A DNA stretch of 64,000 nt from Jackrogersella multiformis. Its lineage: Eukaryota > Ascomycota > Sordariomycetes > Xylariales > Hypoxylaceae. The translations under genes were made by a program, and so were the position numbers. The notes under the pieces were generated by a model that ran no database searches, was not told the origin of the DNA, and saw only the letters and a program-made list of their open reading frames with translations. Positions 1 to 12,793 of the stretch are shown here, piece by piece. Each line of letters starts with the position of its first letter. Within the stretch, counting starts at the first letter, position 1. Location: NCBI GenBank assembly GCA_902806575.1, contig CADCXD010000010.1, forward strand, positions 2,542,001 to 2,606,000, given 5' to 3'.

Positions 1-439
1 TTGTCTCGCGGGGAGCGGCTCGATAGGAAGACATACGGGAACGGGCGGCCCTCCTCGGAAGTGAAATCCGCTACTTTGTACTGGACCCAGTCGTTTCGCT
101 CCGCGATTGAGCGTAAGAATAGATCTGCCTACCTGTCAGCGAATAGAGCATGTTAAGGAGAAGTCGATGGCTCGCTAGGGACTCCCATCCCCACTTACCG
201 AGCGTCGCATCGTCAGTCGGGCCATCGGTTCCATTGGCGAAGCCCGGCAAGACACTTTTAGGTTCTATAAATGCGGGCGAGAGCAGTGTCTCGTTGGTGT
301 CTGGGAAGTTGGCTGCTACGAGATCTTCGTCCCTCTCGACCGGGGCGTGGTTCTCCCCGTACTGGACAGCCACGACTAACGAAGTACATAATAGTAGCGC
401 TTGGAACCCAGTCCATATGTTAAGAGTTAATGACCTCAT
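1..439 (-). CDS. Secreted zinc carboxypeptidase (M14-like), N-terminal part, cut by window edge
   Basis: Two exons are visible on the minus strand: 439..199 and 124..1, with a 74-nt intron (198..125, donor GTAAGT, acceptor GCAG). The acceptor was chosen because the two earlier AGs give the wrong frame. The protein starts with a signal peptide (MRSLTLNIWTG..., hydrophobic core LLLCTSLVVA), followed by a propeptide-like segment containing VQYGENHAPVERDE and LPGFANGTDGPTDD, then FLRSIAERNDW and FTSEEGRPFPYVFL across the junction. From memory these blocks match the N-terminal region of fungal secreted M14 carboxypeptidases; the zinc-binding HxxE lies beyond the window, so the catalytic domain is not seen. 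An in-frame upstream ATG at 469 exists, but the start at 439 puts the signal peptide at the N-terminus. The gene is truncated by the window, not broken. Confidence 0.6.
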
Positions 440-469
440 CGTACAGGGAGTGGGATGACAAGAAGCCAC

Positions 470-1944
470 TCATAACCACGATCCTTAGATATAGATATAT
501 ATATATCCAGATGATATAAGTAGTTATGTGTAGCTAAACACTTCAAATCCTCTCATATGTCGGGATCGAATTGAGGGGCATTTTGAATATGCCCTCATAC
601 ACTGGATAACCACCACTGGGGTAGTGTATCCCGTCATTCCGTATCTCCAATGGCGCAAGACCCCATGCCAATATACATTATCCTGCAATCCAACATATTC
701 AAAATCGATAAGACTGGTGAAAGGTAACATCTCCTAAACCGCAATAGAAATGCCAAGATAAAACAGTAATGCTCGTAGCTAAGTGAGGCAGGTCAGGTCC
801 CTCTTATGTGGAGAGGTGAGGGGAATATAGCTTGGAAGCGATAAGTGAAGTTGTTATTCCGCACAAGCTTGGCTATGCGGAGTAGCTTTAAGATGTCTAT
901 AAAGCTATCAATCTGTTCTCTACGTTATTATCAAAGCTGTATAGGTATGTAAACTAACAAATCCCCTTTAGGGGCCACATTATAATACCATGATCATATT
1001 AATGTCAATTTTATTAATTATTAATGAATACACAGCCAACTTCTTACCGCGGCTGTAGGTGTTCGTCTCTCAAGAGTACGGTCCTCCAGATTAGGCGTGC
1101 CGAGGGAACTTTCGCGAGTGATCAGATGACATCTAGTACCAAGCCACTTCATATCTAGAAGCCATCAGTATACAGGAGTAGCTAACGTGTACAGGGCCAG
1201 ACGTATGCTCAGCTAATATATATTAGCACTCCGATGCCAGATACTGATGAAAAATGACAGTGTCCTCCCCGTGAAGTCCTGCAATGACCGCGTGAAGCCA
1301 TGTCGGCAATTCAGTGTCTCTTGTCTGCAACTCATCATCTGCATTGACGATTCCACCATCCGGTTCACGATCCCCCTCGGTCCATTTTTGTGACTTATCC
1401 TCAACTTTGGCAATCGTTCCTTGTGTCGAAAAAAGGCTCTTGTCGACCATTCCGTTTTGTTTTAACGTCTGCGATCCACCAGTGCCATCGTGAATTTCTC
1501 TCCATGAATCATTGTTGCCAGAAACCAGTCCTTCGCACCATATCACGTCGTAGTGCGTCATCCTGTGCAATGATATTCAACCAATCAATCACAAAACAGT
1601 ACACACAACACAAGACTCCTCAAAGATGACAATGGTTACAAGACGTTTGCCTGCTTCGTTCATATTCGTTATGCTACCACCCCCTCCATGCATCGGTACC
1701 TCTCCACATATGCAGATCCCCAAACCTTAGGCATACCCTGCCAAAATGCTTCCGTGAAATGTAATAGTCTCTTTCGTTCTTTCTTTGAGGGTTGTGGGGC
1801 ATGGAAGACACAGTTGATATTGTGATCATCTCCACATTGTCCTTATACCATGTATTGTCGTTGATGTAATTCCGGCAAGTGAATAATAATCCACTTGACA
1901 CTTCGTTGTAGCTGCTTGGTTCATTATCAGATGACGAAGCACTA
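470..1944. other. Intergenic region, no supported gene
   Basis: This is about 1.5 kb between the carboxypeptidase promoter and the 3' end of sepH. It contains only short open frames without recognisable motifs; the longest is 115 codons on the minus strand at 1223-1570. An AT-rich patch lies at 900-1025. I see no RNA gene. Confidence 0.6.
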
Positions 1945-4900
1945 CTAAGCACCCCATTTCTGTCTCCCGTCGCTCGGTGCACGGCTTCGTCTCTGTTTCC
2001 CGGACCCAGACGAAGGAGCAGCTCCGACCCCAGATATGCTAGATTCTGACACTGATGGTCTGCTCGAGTATCGCCTACCACCCTCTACGACGCTTTCGAT
2101 GTTCTCCTTATTCGACATCATGCTTTCGCTTCGGGAAGCTGACGTAGCAGCATTTATGCTAGATCGAGAGGCATATATTCCCGAGTTCCTTGGCAACCTG
2201 CTCTTACTAGCATTCGAGCTGCTGCCCACCTGAACATCAGCACTTGCTCGGCGAGGGGCGCTGACCGGTATGCTGGAGGCACCGTCTCTGCTCCTTGGGC
2301 GATATGAGACCTGATCACGGTCAGGTACGAACGACTTACTCGATCGCTTGGAGCTCGATGCCACTTCGATTAACGCGGAGGATTGAGGGGCGCGTGAGGC
2401 ACGAGAGGCTTGTGTCGGCGTAATAGGCATTGATGAGGCAGAATGCAGAGAAGGAGGAGTAAATATGCGTCCCCCACCGCCTGATCGCACACGGCCAGAT
2501 CCCGTTGGTGGTGCTGACATTGGTACGGCGAATTGATCAGAATTACCATCTATGTGTGAAACCAGATCGGATGCCAGGTTTCGCACAAGAACGGCAGAGT
2601 CCTTCTCAGCAAGTATTCTGATAGCATCAAGCAGCGATCCGAGCTGCTTGTCTTTGAGGTCTGCAAAATAATCCGATTCCCGTGCTTCGAGTACGTTTCG
2701 GACGAGACGGAGAAGATTCAAACGCACGACAGCCTTCTTCTGGGAGAGTTTCTGTGCAATACCAGAATACATGTCCGACTTGGCCAGTGATGCGGCTAAT
2801 GACGGAGAAAGTCGAAGTAGCTTTAATAAAGGCTCTAGGAGGTTAGGGTCAAATGCATTGACCTTCTGGGTGTTGAAACAGGATACAATTGCGTCGGTAA
2901 ACTGGCAGTTTAGAAGGTGACCTTCAACCTTAGCTGTCTCTTCTTGCAACCTGATCAATATATTAGCAAGTTTAAATCCCTTCGGACGTATGCGATTCAC
3001 TCACCAGACAAAAATGGCATCTAATGCGGTAACCTGCCAGTATTGGTCTGCTAAGAGTGAGACATAGAAGTCTAAGCCCCTATTTTGCCATAGGAATCTA
3101 CGTCCCTTGCTTCCCGAATGGGCCATATCGCAAAGAATAGGCAGCGCAAATTCTTTCGGGGGTCGGTCCGTCTTCATGATCTTTAATAGCAACGGAATAA
3201 TTCCATTGACAGCTGCATACTCTTGGCGGTCTTTGCTTAAGCGGCAGAGATTGAACATGGTGTTGAGCGCCTGGTTAGAAATCTCCCTGAAATGGGGATG
3301 CCCCTTTCTCATGCTGTTGCTAAGCAATTCGATGAGGAGATCTATAGCATCTGCCGCATGAAGAGCGTCGAGGGTAGTTGAGAGCATCGAGAGATTCTTG
3401 ATAAACTTCAACATTGTGATTTGATGCGCAGGAGTCATGCGTCGTAGGTCCTTAAGAACGCCTTATTATTTGTCAGCTTAAACCACAACCACCGAAACAA
3501 TTAGGGTAGGGTCGCTTACTCTTCAAAACTTGTCGGTCAGCCACCATCTCCTTGACATAGTTCTCAGCTTGTGAGAATAGGTAGAAGATGTTCACTATAC
3601 GACCTTCAATCAATTCTGTCAATTCATTCTCGGAATCCTCGTCGAGAACGCGGTGGAGGACGAGAGCAAGGGGATCGAGGATCTTGCTTCTCGAGAATAT
3701 TCTGCAGAAATCGTTCTTTGGAGTGGGACCCTAGACACAATCGTCAATAGAAACATACGTGCGACAGAATTGGGGGCTACAAACCTGAAGCTCGAAGACG
3801 CTCCAAATACCATTCACGCCAATGAGGACCAAGTCCCTTGCACTGTCGTAATCTTCATCCAGGAATTCTACTAGGACATTGAGACCACCCGCACTAACGA
3901 ACATCTGTAGTGTTAGGGTTGAAGTTTGGTACATCTGTCTCACAAAGGCTGCAGCCTCCAGTCGGATTTCATTAGAGTACTGCCGGGCCGCAAACTTCGT
4001 GATGATCGGGATACCACCAACAAAGCATAGATTCTCTTGAAGTTCGATGTCGTCTAGGATGATCTGGTTCGAAGTCAGCTAACTGTCGGCAGTGATACAC
4101 ATAAAGCTTTTGTTCATATACCGTGTTGACAACTTGTAATAGTTGCAAGATCATCTGTTGCCTACTTTTCGCCGTGCAAGGCTCCAGAATCTCCAGGATG
4201 GGAAGCAACCCATGGGCACTAATAATTAGATTCTTGACCTCTGTGTGCTCCCAGAGTAAACCGAGCTAAATTTGAAGATCAGCACGTGAAGTGACCACCG
4301 AGCGAAGAGATTGATGGGCACTAACCATATCCTCAGAAAGTTCGAGGAGCGTCTCCTCGCCTTCGGATGTCTTCAGTGAACGGACGAGGTCTTCGATCTT
4401 CTCAGCAAGTCGCGCAGATCGGTCGCGGGCGATGTTTGCTTCCAGATCCATTTCGTTCCAATCCGGATCCATAGATGCGAACGGATCATCCTCGTCTTCG
4501 TCGTCACCGAGCCAGGAGTTGTTGGACAGTCGAGATAAGACCATGAGGTTACCGTCTTCGGATCCCCGATCGCTTTCTTCCTTCTCGGTCAAGTTGTCGC
4601 CTGGTCCGAATATGTCCGAGAAATCCTCGTCCTCTTCATCCTCGGCAAACTTCTGGATCTCGATAGACGACTTTGACCTCTGCATAGGTCGGTCGGGAAG
4701 AGCTGATGGTCGCGCCAAAGGTTGTCTTCTTATGCTTGCCGCCACGGGAGATTGCATAGATTTTGGCAAACTGGTGAGATCCGAAGGGTGGAAAAGCTGA
4801 GGTGTATCTGGCTGTAACATTAGATGTTAGTAATGTGACAATATGGAATGTTAAGGCCGCGTATAAATGCACACCTTTTTCGATAGGCTCAGTCGCTGAG

Positions 4901-6994
4901 TGAAGACACTATCATTATCATCGAAGAGGTCCGAATAATCCTCCACTGACTGTTCTCTGTATACCATATCAGGGCGCAATGGTAGTGCAAACCGATTGCC
5001 TAGCTGGCTCTTTGGCTGCGATTTCTCTCTATGATGGCCATTGGTTGACCGCTTACGAGGGGAGGATTTTGATGCTTGTGGCTTCAATTCCGTCTTCTCG
5101 GGCTTAGGCGTGATCTTCCTGTTAGGCCGAATCGTCTTCTCCTGCGGGTCTTCCTCTTGAATGGGATGGACCTTTTTGATGGTCATAAGCTCGCTGTCAA
5201 AATCATCCCCCCAGCTAGCAGAAATGTCCCGTGAGTTGTCGAAGGATGCAAAGGCCTTCAGACGGTCGGCCGAGAGCATGCCACCGAAGTGGTCTTGGGG
5301 CTTGACGTGAGGAAGTCTGAGGGCATTCGGCGAGATCGCGGTTGCGAAGTCGTCATCCCAGTTATCATCATCTGAAGAGGAAGAAGAAGAAAAGTACGTG
5401 AGTAAAAAACCTATGTATTATATTTGTAAAGGTGAAGTGCGTGTACGTACCTGCAAGCTCAGGAGAACGAAAGTCCTCTGCAGTGGGTCTCGGTTTTCCT
5501 AGCGGAAAGGGTGCTTTTGCAGGAGTCGGCATGTTAGACCTGGGTTGTTCCTGAGATATAAACCGTGACGTCGGATGACCATGGTAGAAAGGGACCGAAG
5601 AATCGGAGCCTCCCGATGCCCTCAGGTTAGTTTCTGAGGAGGTGAGAGCTTTGTTCCACTGTTTTACTTCCTCGACAGCTTGACTAAAGTTGCCGGGTGC
5701 TTTGGCCACTGGTGCATCACTCCGGCGACAGCCTACAATCCAATTATGTTTTAATAGTTTTCTCGCCGAGACCCGTAAATTGGGGTCCTTCTGAAAACAT
5801 TGGGTGAGGAAATCACGCGCCGCCTAGACCACAGTCAGCCTCGATTCTGATATGCATGAAGCCAACAGCGGGATGGGGCTACGAACCGAAGAAACACCCT
5901 CGGGAAGAGGTGGATGGTCGTCGTTGACGATAGCGAATAATGCAGGCATGGCTTGTAGATGGTAATACGGAGGTTTGCCGGATAATAGCTCAATAACCGT
6001 GCAGCCCAAACTCCAGATATCAGATGCCGGCGTGGCTCCAGAGAGCTCAATTATCTCAGGGGCCATCCAGTACGGAGTCCCAACTACCTGGGCCTCCTTG
6101 TCGGGTCCGGACAGGGTACTGGTAGACACACCAAAATCTGCGAGCTTAACTTTGCCATCTTTGGTGGTTAATATGTTCGCTCCCTTGATATCTCTGTGGA
6201 TGACACCCTGATCGTGTAGATATTGAAGCCCTTGGAGGACCTGCGTCATGTAAACTCCAACCAGGTTCTCTGGAAACTTGCCGTATGCCTTGCATATCGA
6301 ATGTAAGGAGCCATTTTCGCAATACCTAAGATCCATTAGCGTCCCAGGCACACTACTGGGTGTAGCGAGGTGACCTACTCTAAGATAATGTTGAGACAGT
6401 CTGTCGATTTTACAAAGCCAATGTATTTGACAATGTTGTCGTGCTAGACGAGGTTAGGTACCAGTAATAATGATATCGTCAGTAGGAGACACAGGGGGTT
6501 TCTTACGTTCAAATTCTTCAAGAGGTCGATCTCGGCCTATATCATATCAGCATCTCTCGTTCGAACAAAAACACATGTGATATATTCGCATACCTCGATC
6601 ATCCGAAGTTCGCTCTTCGGTAAATTGACCAATTTGACCTGCTTCACTGCCACGGCCTCGCCGGTACCCCAATGGATAGCCTTGTACACGGAGCCGAAAG
6701 CACCTTTACCTAGGCATTCTCCGAGACGCTATAACGAACCCTGTCAGCCGAATTCCGAGCAAGTGTGAGCTTTTCTTGAGTATAGAGTATGGATATTGCA
6801 CGTACGTAGTCTCTTAAACCCGGATCTTGTAAGGCTTTCTCACGTCCGCCGCCGTTTTCCTTCCTCGGAGTATTGGGTGTTCTCTCATGTCTGGCGGCAA
6901 CCGCGGCAGTTTTTCCGTTTGCTACGCTGTAACGTCGCTCAGCTGCCGAGGAACCGTTGGAAGGGTTGGTGGTATGCCCCGAGCTAGGCGCCAT
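1945..6994 (-). CDS. sepH: SepH/Cdc7-type septation initiation network protein kinase
   Basis: Ser/Thr kinase of the septation initiation network, the effector kinase of the Spg1-type GTPase at spindle pole bodies, needed for septum formation in hyphae. I read 13 exons: 6994-6806, 6728-6594, 6536-6507, 6443-6379, 6325-5887, 5823-5451, 5371-4875, 4811-4326, 4265-4122, 4063-3785, 3730-3520, 3461-3005 and 2950-1945. They sum to 4311 nt, giving 1436 residues. The kinase domain lies at about residues 63-320: GKGAFGSVYKA glycine loop, AVKQ lysine, HRDIKGAN catalytic loop, DFGVS, and GTPYWMAPE. The middle is acidic and disordered (EDEEDEDFSDIFGPGD). From about residue 738 a helical armadillo-like region follows (LLWEHTEVKNLI, LLKFIKNLSML), then a Ser/Arg-rich tail. 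This kinase-plus-ARM order is characteristic of Cdc7/SepH. An upstream in-frame ATG at 7036 would add 14 residues; the start at 6994 is a judgement. Confidence 0.93.
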
Positions 6995-7036
6995 GGCCAC
7001 GTTCTCTATACTATGTCCCCCACTCCCTGGGTCCAA

Positions 7037-8294
7037 GATGCGGTCGTCTGTCGAAGTTTATCGGAGGGATGTAGGGGGGGATGCGGTGCACGCGTCGTGG
7101 GCGGCCAGAGGGTCAAGAATTTCCTTTCACATTCCAGCTGAACGTCAACCGTCCTATCACCCCAATGGCCGGATATTGGGACGATATACTCTAATCAGGT
7201 ACCTAGAGCCAAGGATCGTTAATCGTTTCGAAGGTGGAGGGGTTCTTGAAGTTGGCAGTTTAACCAGTATCTATTTTTAAAAGAAAAAAAGAATGACTGG
7301 AGGGTCAGGTCAAAAAGTTGAAGGTCGAAGGTCGAATGTGGAAAGACGAAAGACAAAAGTCAAAGGTTGAAGGTTAAACAAAACTAAAAGGTCGTAGTGC
7401 TCGTAGTGAAACCTAAGCCTCAAAAAGCTTCGATGCCCATTGAAATTCCCCAATCTTGATTACCGATATGTGGGGGAGGGAGGAAAAAGGTTCAATTGTG
7501 CGTGCCCACTGCCCAGCGTAGGAAAGAATTTAGGGATCAGGGAATTTAGGCGTCCAATTACAGCTCTACCTTGCCGGTTGCTGTTCCTGGATGGATGTTT
7601 CAAGAGGCTCCACCTTAGGTCGGAAGTACCCAGGTAGTGAAGATACCCAGGTACCTAAGTATCTTCTAATCTGTGCGTGCGTACCTGGGCAGGCGCGGGG
7701 TGAATAAGGCGCATTCAGGCACGCTTCGGCACGTTCTGTCACTGGCCCGCCGGGGATTTGGTAATGGATCCCTGCCATCAGCAGCTACTGCAGTCTGCCT
7801 TAAACCAAAGCCCTCAAGCGCTGTAACGTTATGCAACTAAGGAAGGTGTATTAGGTATGTACATGCATCGTCTTATCGATTTCATGAAAAATAATTATAA
7901 GAGTCAAAATGATCCAACTTGGAAGCTTTGATTTAATACAAGTCGCCGCAGTAAGGAAACATGTTTACTGATCCAGAGGACTAATTAGGTAGTTTTTTGT
8001 TAATTAACAACCAAGTAGGCTATACCTGCATCCAGCCTCGCTGGAACCATTGAGGGTTTATAATCCGAACATCCATATATACCTAGTATAATACAGTGAA
8101 GACACAACACCAACTGCGTCATCTCTTTCCCTTGCCTCACTAGAACGCCTCATCGCGTTCGCAATGCGATACCAATTTTCCAGAACGCCGTAGCCTAAGC
8201 CCTCAAAAACTGAAACCTAGAAACACATTTTTGCCTCTCCTAAGAAATCATAACACAGTACTCCGTCCTTAACAAACGCCTGCTTAATTCCTAA
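7037..8294. other. Intergenic region with purine-rich degenerate repeats
   Basis: This holds the sepH upstream region and the 3' flank of the next gene. At about 7310-7385 there is a degenerate purine-rich repeat built on AAGGTCGAAGGTCGAA-like units. Near 7625-7660 there are several variants of the ACCTAGGTA motif found elsewhere in the window. No coding frame is convincing. Confidence 0.55.
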
Positions 8295-9873
8295 TCAGTC
8301 CCCTATCGAGCGGCTAAGACCAGCCTGCTCCCACCACCCATCTGGAATATCTTGGCGAGACGCAAGACCGCGAATAATACGGTGCATACTGGAGAGATAT
8401 AGAGATTCTTCGGATGATGCACCAACGCCAGCCTCCGCGACTTCTGCGTACGATCGCCTAGTACGAGAGGTAGCTGGTCCGAAACGATCCCGAATGGGAT
8501 TATAAACTGCGCTGTCATCATTCTCCTCAACTGGACCGTCCGGCTCGTTGACTGGATCGCAAGGCGGCTCAGCATCATCACCTGGGCTGGTGATGGACGT
8601 GCGGGACGACGAGACGGTGGGATTATTAGATGCCACGGTTGAGGCGGTGGTTGAGGCGAACGAGGACCCAACACTAGGCGGTTGAGGATCCGGGGTTAAA
8701 GTCGACTGTAGGGTATCCCACACCCCATCTCCTTCAGGGCTCAGACTACGATCTCGGTCGCCTAAACCATCAACATGCCGGCTAGACCCACGATTACCAT
8801 GAACAAACGGTCTACGTCGATCATTAAGGCTATGGGCATGTGTGCGACGATAATGAGGGGGAATAGGCGGATGAATACGCCCATGACCTTGTTCTCGAGG
8901 CCGATTTGGACGGGGCGGAGGTTGATCGGGGCGGTCCGGTCTAGTAACGGTTGGAGCTCGGCGAAAGGGGCAGGATGAGCATATTCCTCATATGCGTTGC
9001 GCCTGTCCTCATTGCCATTCCTGTCGCCAAAACTAACAGCAGGACGGGTAGTATTCATAGCGTCACGAAGTTCAGCCTCGACGCTTTCTGCAGCACGTCT
9101 AGCTTGCTGCTCGCGCTCTTCACGCTCACGCTCCTCACGCTCCTCGCGGCTTCGAGCTTCAAGGACGAGTAGATCCTCATGGTAGGCAAGTCGTGCGGCT
9201 CGACGCCCCGGAGTATCCTGTTCAGATTGACTCAATTGCTCCCATACGGTCTGTTCAAGGCCGGGTATGTCAAACGGCTCAGAAGGAAGCAACCGGACAT
9301 CTGCTTCTTCGGGGGGTAAGAGGGGGAAGGTCTCATTCATATCCGGATATTGTCCTATCATGACAGGCATAGCACGATCGAATGAAGGCGAGTTGATATC
9401 AGAAGAAGGATCATCACGATCACGATCACGATTACGCGCTTCGATGCCGGGAGGGAGGGTGAGTCTAGAAGGAAGAGGGTTGTCTTCGTCGCGCTGCACA
9501 GAGGCTAGCATTCGAAGGCGATGTTCTCGGACCTCACGTAGTCGACGGCGTCGTGGGGAATCAGCATGTCCAATTGGTGATCGGGTGAATAAAGGACGGG
9601 TAGGGGATCTCGATGTCGAGGCAGATCTGCCAGGAGCATCGGATTCTTTTGGCTCACGCCATAATCTAGTAGTGGGTAACAAAGCATATTAGCGAAGAGT
9701 CACGGTGTCTACATGCGCAAGCATTGCGTTGAGTGTAAGACAAAGTAACATGGATGTGATACAAATTGACACCAGAAACACATCGGGTGACGTTGTTGGT
9801 GATGATGATGATGTTGGTGATGACGCGGGTTCAGGATAACGCGTCGCGGAGAATAGACTTACGGTAGACCCAT
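8295..9873 (-). CDS. Conserved fungal disordered protein of unknown function (MGLPLWREP N-terminus)
   Basis: Exon 1 is only 11 nt (9873-9863, ATG GGT CTA CC, donor GTAAGT). It joins after a 197-nt intron to exon 2 at 9665, giving an N-terminus MGLPLWREPKESDAPGR. The protein is rich in Arg/Glu/Ser, with a charged helix (EEREEREREEREQQ) around 9130-9070. The C-terminal exon ends at 8295 with a conserved-looking block (SMHRIIRGLASRQDIPDGWW) and contains WDTLQSTLTPDPQPPSVGSS. Its frame stays open upstream of 8723 through VDGLGDRDRSLSPEGDG back to about 8990, in a different frame from exon 2, so a further intron must lie at about 9070-8940; I could not fix its ends. From memory, proteins with this start and this tail recur in ascomycetes, but I know no function. 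It is divergent from the folate gene. Confidence 0.6.
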
Positions 9874-10928
9874 TTTTTTGTAAATGGCCGATGCGCACAC
9901 GGCGACAGTCAGCTGGGCAACGGGTAATAGATAACGGCAGCAGGCGAACAGGCGAGTTAAGTTCCAAGGTTAATTATTAAGATGAGTTATGCGAGGCTGG
10001 GTAGCCGTTGTGTGAAGGGGGCGAGGGGTAAGAGTGGCTTTTAGTCTTTTAGTAAAAGGTTGTCAGGTTGTCGCGTTGTCGCGGACCAGTGCCGAGTGCG
10101 AATTCGGGAAAATGTAAAGAGGAGGAATTGAGTAGTATTTGACAATTGACGATTGATGAAAGATAGAATGATGCGACACGATGCACAATGTGCAAAAGGG
10201 TTGATTATTGATCCTCGTGGGGTCCTGTCCTGGTCGAGGTTCGGAAATTCCAAGGTTCCAAAGGTTGTGGAGTGAATGGAGTGAAAGCAAAAGACGATAG
10301 GAAAATTAGAAATAAAACGGCCGGGTTGGTTTGGATTCTGGCAGGCAGGTAGGTTAAAAGAAGTTAGAGACGGCGGGAAGTGCGACGGGATGCAGGCCGA
10401 CTTAATAGTGTAAGTGGACAGTGCGTTCGTTCATGCGGTCAACCTTATCGAGTGTACCTAATGTACCTACATAAGTAGTGTCGGTACTTATATACATAGG
10501 TACCTAGGTACCTAGGTAGATACATGGTTGCTGCGGAGCAATAAAGTATGTTGGTGTACTTCGTACCTAGTAAGCCTTACCATCGTCATCCAATTGACCT
10601 AGGTACATGTAAGCAGTACTTGCCTATCAACAGGCTGAGAAGTATTCACTCTGTTACACACGGAAATATCTCACAGGCTTTTAATTCTTTAATTCTCATC
10701 TTCATCTTCATACAAAATATAATAGTTACCAACATCTTATGACTCATAGCTCAAAGCATATTTACTCCATAACAACATATTATCCGCAAAAACCATATCA
10801 ATCAACACCATTCACCCAAGAATTTGCTCCTGAATCTGCCACATGCCAAGCTACCTACCTACCTCCTATCTAGACCTACTTACAATTTTTGAGTATCCAC
10901 CATCGCCAACATCGCCAGTTACATCAAC
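9874..10928. promoter_or_regulatory. Divergent intergenic region upstream of the MGLPLW gene and FOL3
   Basis: This is about 1.05 kb between two divergently transcribed genes, so it should hold both promoters. It contains pyrimidine-rich stretches just before the FOL3 start and two overlapping copies of the palindrome TACCTAGGTA at 10501-10518. No specific factor site is recognised. Confidence 0.5.
10501..10518. repeat. Double copy of the TACCTAGGTA palindrome
   Basis: Two copies of the 10-bp perfect palindrome overlap by two bases here. At least 15 further exact copies lie elsewhere in the window, outside the exons. Confidence 0.85.
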
Positions 10929-12149
10929 ATGGTAAGCCTGGGCTTAGCACGTATCAGTGCTCTGCTCAAACATACACCACAAACATGGCAAGCTATTCAC
11001 GTAGCTGGAACCAACGGCAAGGGTTCAATATGTGCATACTTGACCGCCATGCTGCGTGCCAATCAAATATCATGTGGCAGGTTCACTTCGCCTCATCTCA
11101 TCGACCCTCAGGATAGCATCACCATTAATAACACTATGATATCCAAAACCAAATTCGAGCATTTTGAAGACTTAGTCAAGAAGAGAAATGAGGAGCTGCG
11201 TATTGGCGCCAGCGAATTTGAGCTGCTCACAGCCACAGCCTTCGAGATATTCGAATCAGAGAAGGTCGCAGTCGGTATAATAGAAGTAGGACTAGGCGGC
11301 ACGCTCGATGCCACAAACGTCTTAAAACACAAGTGCGTCACCGTCATATCTAAAATCGGCCTCGACCATCAGTCTTTTCTAGGCAATACTATCGAGGAGA
11401 TTGCTCTCCAAAAGGCCGGAATCATGCGGCAGGGAGTGCCTTGCGTTGTAGATGGCAGCAATCTGAAGTCTGTACTACAGGTTCTAAAGAGACACGCAGA
11501 TGAGACAGACAGCAATATTCATTTTATAGTGTCCAAGTCAGATATGCTCGTGGAGCAATTGAAGAACGATCTTGAACCGCATCAACGCCAGAATCTTGCA
11601 TGTGCGCATGAGGCTTTCCGACTCGCATACCCTCAGCATGCCAACTCTTCAGAGATCCTTGTTTCCGCCGCCCGCAACATGGTATGGCCAGGACGGCTGC
11701 AGTGGTTGAGTATCGAACAGATTACCGGTAGGAAGGGGAATGTTCTACTAGACGGAGCTCACAATCCTCAGTCCGCAGAGGTACTCTCGAGCTTTGTTAT
11801 GAAGCACTTACGATCCCAAAACAAACCGGTCACTTGGGTTCTTGCTGCTACCCAAGGAAAGGATGTATCAGAAATGTTCAAATTATTGCTCCGTGACAGC
11901 GATTCCGTGGTAACAGTCGAGTTCGGCCCTGTGGATCAGATGCCCTGGGTTCACCCAACGAATTCAGCAGCCTTGCTCGATGCTGCGAGCAAGTGTATTG
12001 CAATCTCGTCACGATTCGACGCATCCACAAACGTACGCTCTGCTCTCGATTGGGCAAGCCAGACTGCCAACGAAGGCCCGCTTGTTATAGCGGGAAGTCT
12101 TTATCTGGTGTCTGACATCTTCAAGTTGCTCAGGACCAATGAAGAGTAA
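10929..12149 (+). CDS. FOL3: Dihydrofolate synthase (Mur ligase family)
   Basis: The product ligates glutamate to dihydropteroate with ATP, giving dihydrofolate in de novo folate synthesis. The reading frame is a single exon of 406 residues. Residues 22-33 (AIHVAGTNGKGS) are the Mur-ligase/FPGS P-loop. SPHL (about 53-56), GIIEVGLGGTLDATN (about 115-129) and LDHQSFLGNTIEEIALQKAGI follow in the family order, and the C-terminal domain contains LLDGAHNPQSAE. The length suits the shorter dihydrofolate synthase rather than the longer, often mitochondrially targeted folylpolyglutamate synthase, and there is no N-terminal targeting sequence. Folylpolyglutamate synthase is the main alternative. Confidence 0.88.
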   Translation: MVSLGLARISALLKHTPQTWQAIHVAGTNGKGSICAYLTAMLRANQISCGRFTSPHLIDPQDSITINNTMISKTKFEHFEDLVKKRNEELRIGASEFELLTATAFEIFESEKVAVGIIEVGLGGTLDATNVLKHKCVTVISKIGLDHQSFLGNTIEEIALQKAGIMRQGVPCVVDGSNLKSVLQVLKRHADETDSNIHFIVSKSDMLVEQLKNDLEPHQRQNLACAHEAFRLAYPQHANSSEILVSAARNMVWPGRLQWLSIEQITGRKGNVLLDGAHNPQSAEVLSSFVMKHLRSQNKPVTWVLAATQGKDVSEMFKLLLRDSDSVVTVEFGPVDQMPWVHPTNSAALLDAASKCIAISSRFDASTNVRSALDWASQTANEGPLVIAGSLYLVSDIFKLLRTNEE

Positions 12150-12793
12150 ACATGAAGGAATAATACACATATCTACATGGGTAGCTATAGTGATTACTCC
12201 TATGACAGGTCAAGACTCGATACGAGCGCTGCGGTCGTTGGAAAACGTATATTCGGGATATCTGCAAGAAACCCATTTTCAGTAGTGAAATGAGGTACTA
12301 AGCCATTGAATACTGGCAGATCATGACATGTTCAACACGATATATGTTCTGCGAATGCTCACAAACTACCTGTTCGGCGGTGAAATGGACAAGTTCTACG
12401 AATAACCCTACTTCATTCGGAACCAAAGCTTAACAAAGCTACCACGCGGATCTAGGACGAAATAGAATCGATCGTTTTATGTTCTATAAAATTGTCATAA
12501 CTCAACTTATAATGACAGGATCAACCCCTAGCTTTCAGTAATATCTTCTCGAAATGTAACTCATACCTTAGGTAATCGTTTAATAACACCAGTCTCGGAA
12601 GTTTTACGCTGATCAACATCGAAATGTAATAAAGCGAGTTTAAGGACGAAACGACGCTAGTAACTGCATACCGCCTAGATATATATGCATTTAACCAGCT
12701 ATTTATTCCATGATGCCTTCATTTACTATTCTTACTTGTCAACTCATTCCACCATCAACTCTGAAAACGTAGTACACGATATCATGAAACGCA
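12150..12793. other. Intergenic region, nothing recognised
   Basis: This holds the 3' flank of FOL3 and the promoter of the next gene. It is AT-moderate with no motif, repeat or RNA gene that I can support. Confidence 0.5.

Noticed and set aside
1223..1570. 115-codon open frame on the minus strand
   Set aside because: No motif, no upstream splice context and codon use unlike the neighbours; it may be part of a UTR.
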